A stretch of 63,275 bases of DNA from contig NW_024468292.1 of NCBI RefSeq assembly GCF_002104995.1, positions 1 through 63,275 of the forward strand, in the 5' to 3' direction. Of this stretch, positions 62,283-63,275 are shown in pieces; within the stretch, counting starts at the first letter, position 1; every line of letters begins with the position of its first letter. This DNA is from Linderina pennispora (lineage: Eukaryota; Kickxellomycota; Kickxellomycetes; Kickxellales; Kickxellaceae). The notes under the pieces are model-generated. The model worked only from the letters and a program-made list of their open reading frames with translations, made no database searches and was not told the DNA's origin. The translations under genes and the position numbers were made by a program.

Positions 62283-62890
62283 ATGGACAGCGCGCTTTCC
62301 AACTACCCGTACCTGACCTACGACGAGTTCACAGCCACCATTGCAGCATTTTGCAGGCAGTACCCAGACTGGACGATTGTGCAGAGCCAGGGCCAGCAGT
62401 ACCTCTACCACGAGCAGACAACAGCATCCACTGCATTGTTGACACAACACCCAGGCGAATCGAGCGACATCGAAGACGATGATCCGGCCTGGGACGCAAG
62501 CATGAATGAACCCCCAAACACTGCGTGCCGCGCCGAGTACCACGCGGTGTTCAGCCGGACATGGCAGGTGCCCGTGCTGTACCTGCGGGTGTTTACGGGG
62601 GTGAGCACGTGATGGATGTCGAGAAGGTCAAGCGACTGCTGGTGCGTGACGCGGGGCTCAGGGCGTCCATGGACGCAGTGGGGTTTGGCGGGGCGCTGGG
62701 GATCCAGGACCACCCGCTATTGAATGTGCCGTTCCTGTACCTGCACCCATGCCACACCGCCACGCTGCTCCGGAGCGTCGCAGCAGCTGAGCATGGCATT
62801 GTTGTCGGGACATCGGCGTACATGGCCGCCTGGCTGAGTCTGACGGGCCAGGCGGCAGGAGTGGTTCTGCACACACCCCCCGCAGAGTAG
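62283..62890 (+). CDS. ATG10: E2-like autophagy enzyme Atg10, with one frame break
   Basis: From the ATG at 62283 (MDSALSNYPYLTYDEF). Atg10 conjugates Atg12 to Atg5. Seen are PDWTIVQSQGQQYLYHEQ, AEYHAVFSRTWQVPVLYLRV (the conserved W-x-VP-x-LY block), an acidic insert, and the catalytic HPCHTATLL with Cys in the HPC motif. A stop would follow LRVFTGVST. One missing base in the G5 run at 62598-62602 restores EHVMDVEKVKRLL and the rest. Frame-corrected length is 202 aa, within the family range. Confidence 0.82.
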
Positions 62891-63275
62891 CATGGGCACC
62901 CAGTCATGACCGACGACCAGTGTTGTTTGGAAGGAAAAGAGGGGGCCATCCGGCGATCAATCCGCCAGGTGTCCGCATAGGGAAACACTGGGGAGGAAGG
63001 AACGGGCAGATTCCAAAACAAAAACCTGGGCTAAATTGCGCATAAAGAAGTATGCTTTATCCAAATAGTTCCTGTATAGAAGCCGGAAACAGCCAACCAG
63101 AAAGAACGTAGAGTTTTGCACAAAACTGCACTTTGCCCAGCGAGACGCACTGGTGCGCCGGTTATTGCATTCCAGCTCGCTCTCTTGCTTGTCTGCTCTG
63201 ATACCTCTCCTCTTCTATTTCTGCCCAGACCCACCCTCGCTCGCTTAATACTGTACCCCCTACTATTTTCTTCTT
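62891..63275. other. 3' flank of Atg10 and window end
   Basis: The last 120 bp are strongly CT-rich, like the leaders of other genes here, so a plus-strand gene may begin just beyond the window. No coding frame is supported. Confidence 0.4.

Overview
This is a nuclear window from a fungus. It shows short introns with GT..AG ends (53-111 bp), TATA boxes 60-200 bp upstream of many starts, pyrimidine-rich leaders, compact GC-rich genes and AT-rich spacers. Conserved genes are present for Snf1 kinase, Cpt1/Ept1, cystathionine beta-lyase, Cbf1, HP1, Ggc1, mitochondrial EF-Tu, Rpt4, eS7 and Atg10. FunK1-like, F-box/LRR and tubby-like (DUF6593) families, together with an HP1 protein, suggest an early-diverging fungus. 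My best guess is Kickxellomycotina (a Coemansia or Linderina relative). That placement is inference from family content, not a search.

Layout. 1-7.9 kb is an accessory block: a decayed FunK1-like fragment, a tRNA-Glu(CTC), and a Fanzor-type RNA-guided nuclease on the minus strand. The nuclease's first exon is hidden behind a 53-bp intron, and short hairpins lie just 3' of it. The AT-rich stretch upstream holds fragments that read like a dead Pif1/Helitron helicase. 8-18.5 kb holds housekeeping and secreted genes: class 3 lipase, SNF1 kinase, alpha/beta hydrolase, trypsin-like protease, aminoalcohol phosphotransferase and cystathionine beta-lyase. 18.5-23.6 kb is gene-poor and carries a tubby-like gene, its broken paralogue and a tiny C2H2 protein. 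23.6-26.3 kb holds an amino-acid transporter and a Cbf1-type bHLH factor. 27-30 kb is a second accessory block: a broken F-box/LRR gene and a FunK1-like protein truncated before its kinase core. 30.8-43.9 kb holds HP1, a 20-residue metallothionein-like peptide, a C2H2 regulator, an SH3b wall protein, two tandem MFS transporters, a DUF2358-like mitochondrial protein and the GTP/GDP carrier. 45.3-62.9 kb holds mitochondrial EF-Tu, a WW/FF protein, Rpt4, a Myb/SANT factor, a repeat-rich secreted protein, a giant BTB protein, a secreted unknown, eS7 and Atg10.

How genes relate. Cbf1 class bHLH proteins bind CACGTG, and its own upstream region carries two CCAATCACGTG elements in opposite orientation, suggesting self-regulation. 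Cystathionine beta-lyase is a classic sulfur-pathway gene, but I see no CACGTG just upstream of it. SNF1, Rpt4, eS7, Tuf1, Ggc1 and Atg10 are general cell machinery without operon-like linkage.

Quality note. Conserved genes (SNF1, eS7, Atg10, the Myb factor, the secreted protein near 60.4 kb) contain single-base frame breaks, several of them in homopolymer runs. eS7 alone has four, yet its frame-corrected length is 193 aa, normal for the family. Consensus errors are the simplest explanation. The F-box and tubby-like breaks, which include in-frame stops, look like real decay.
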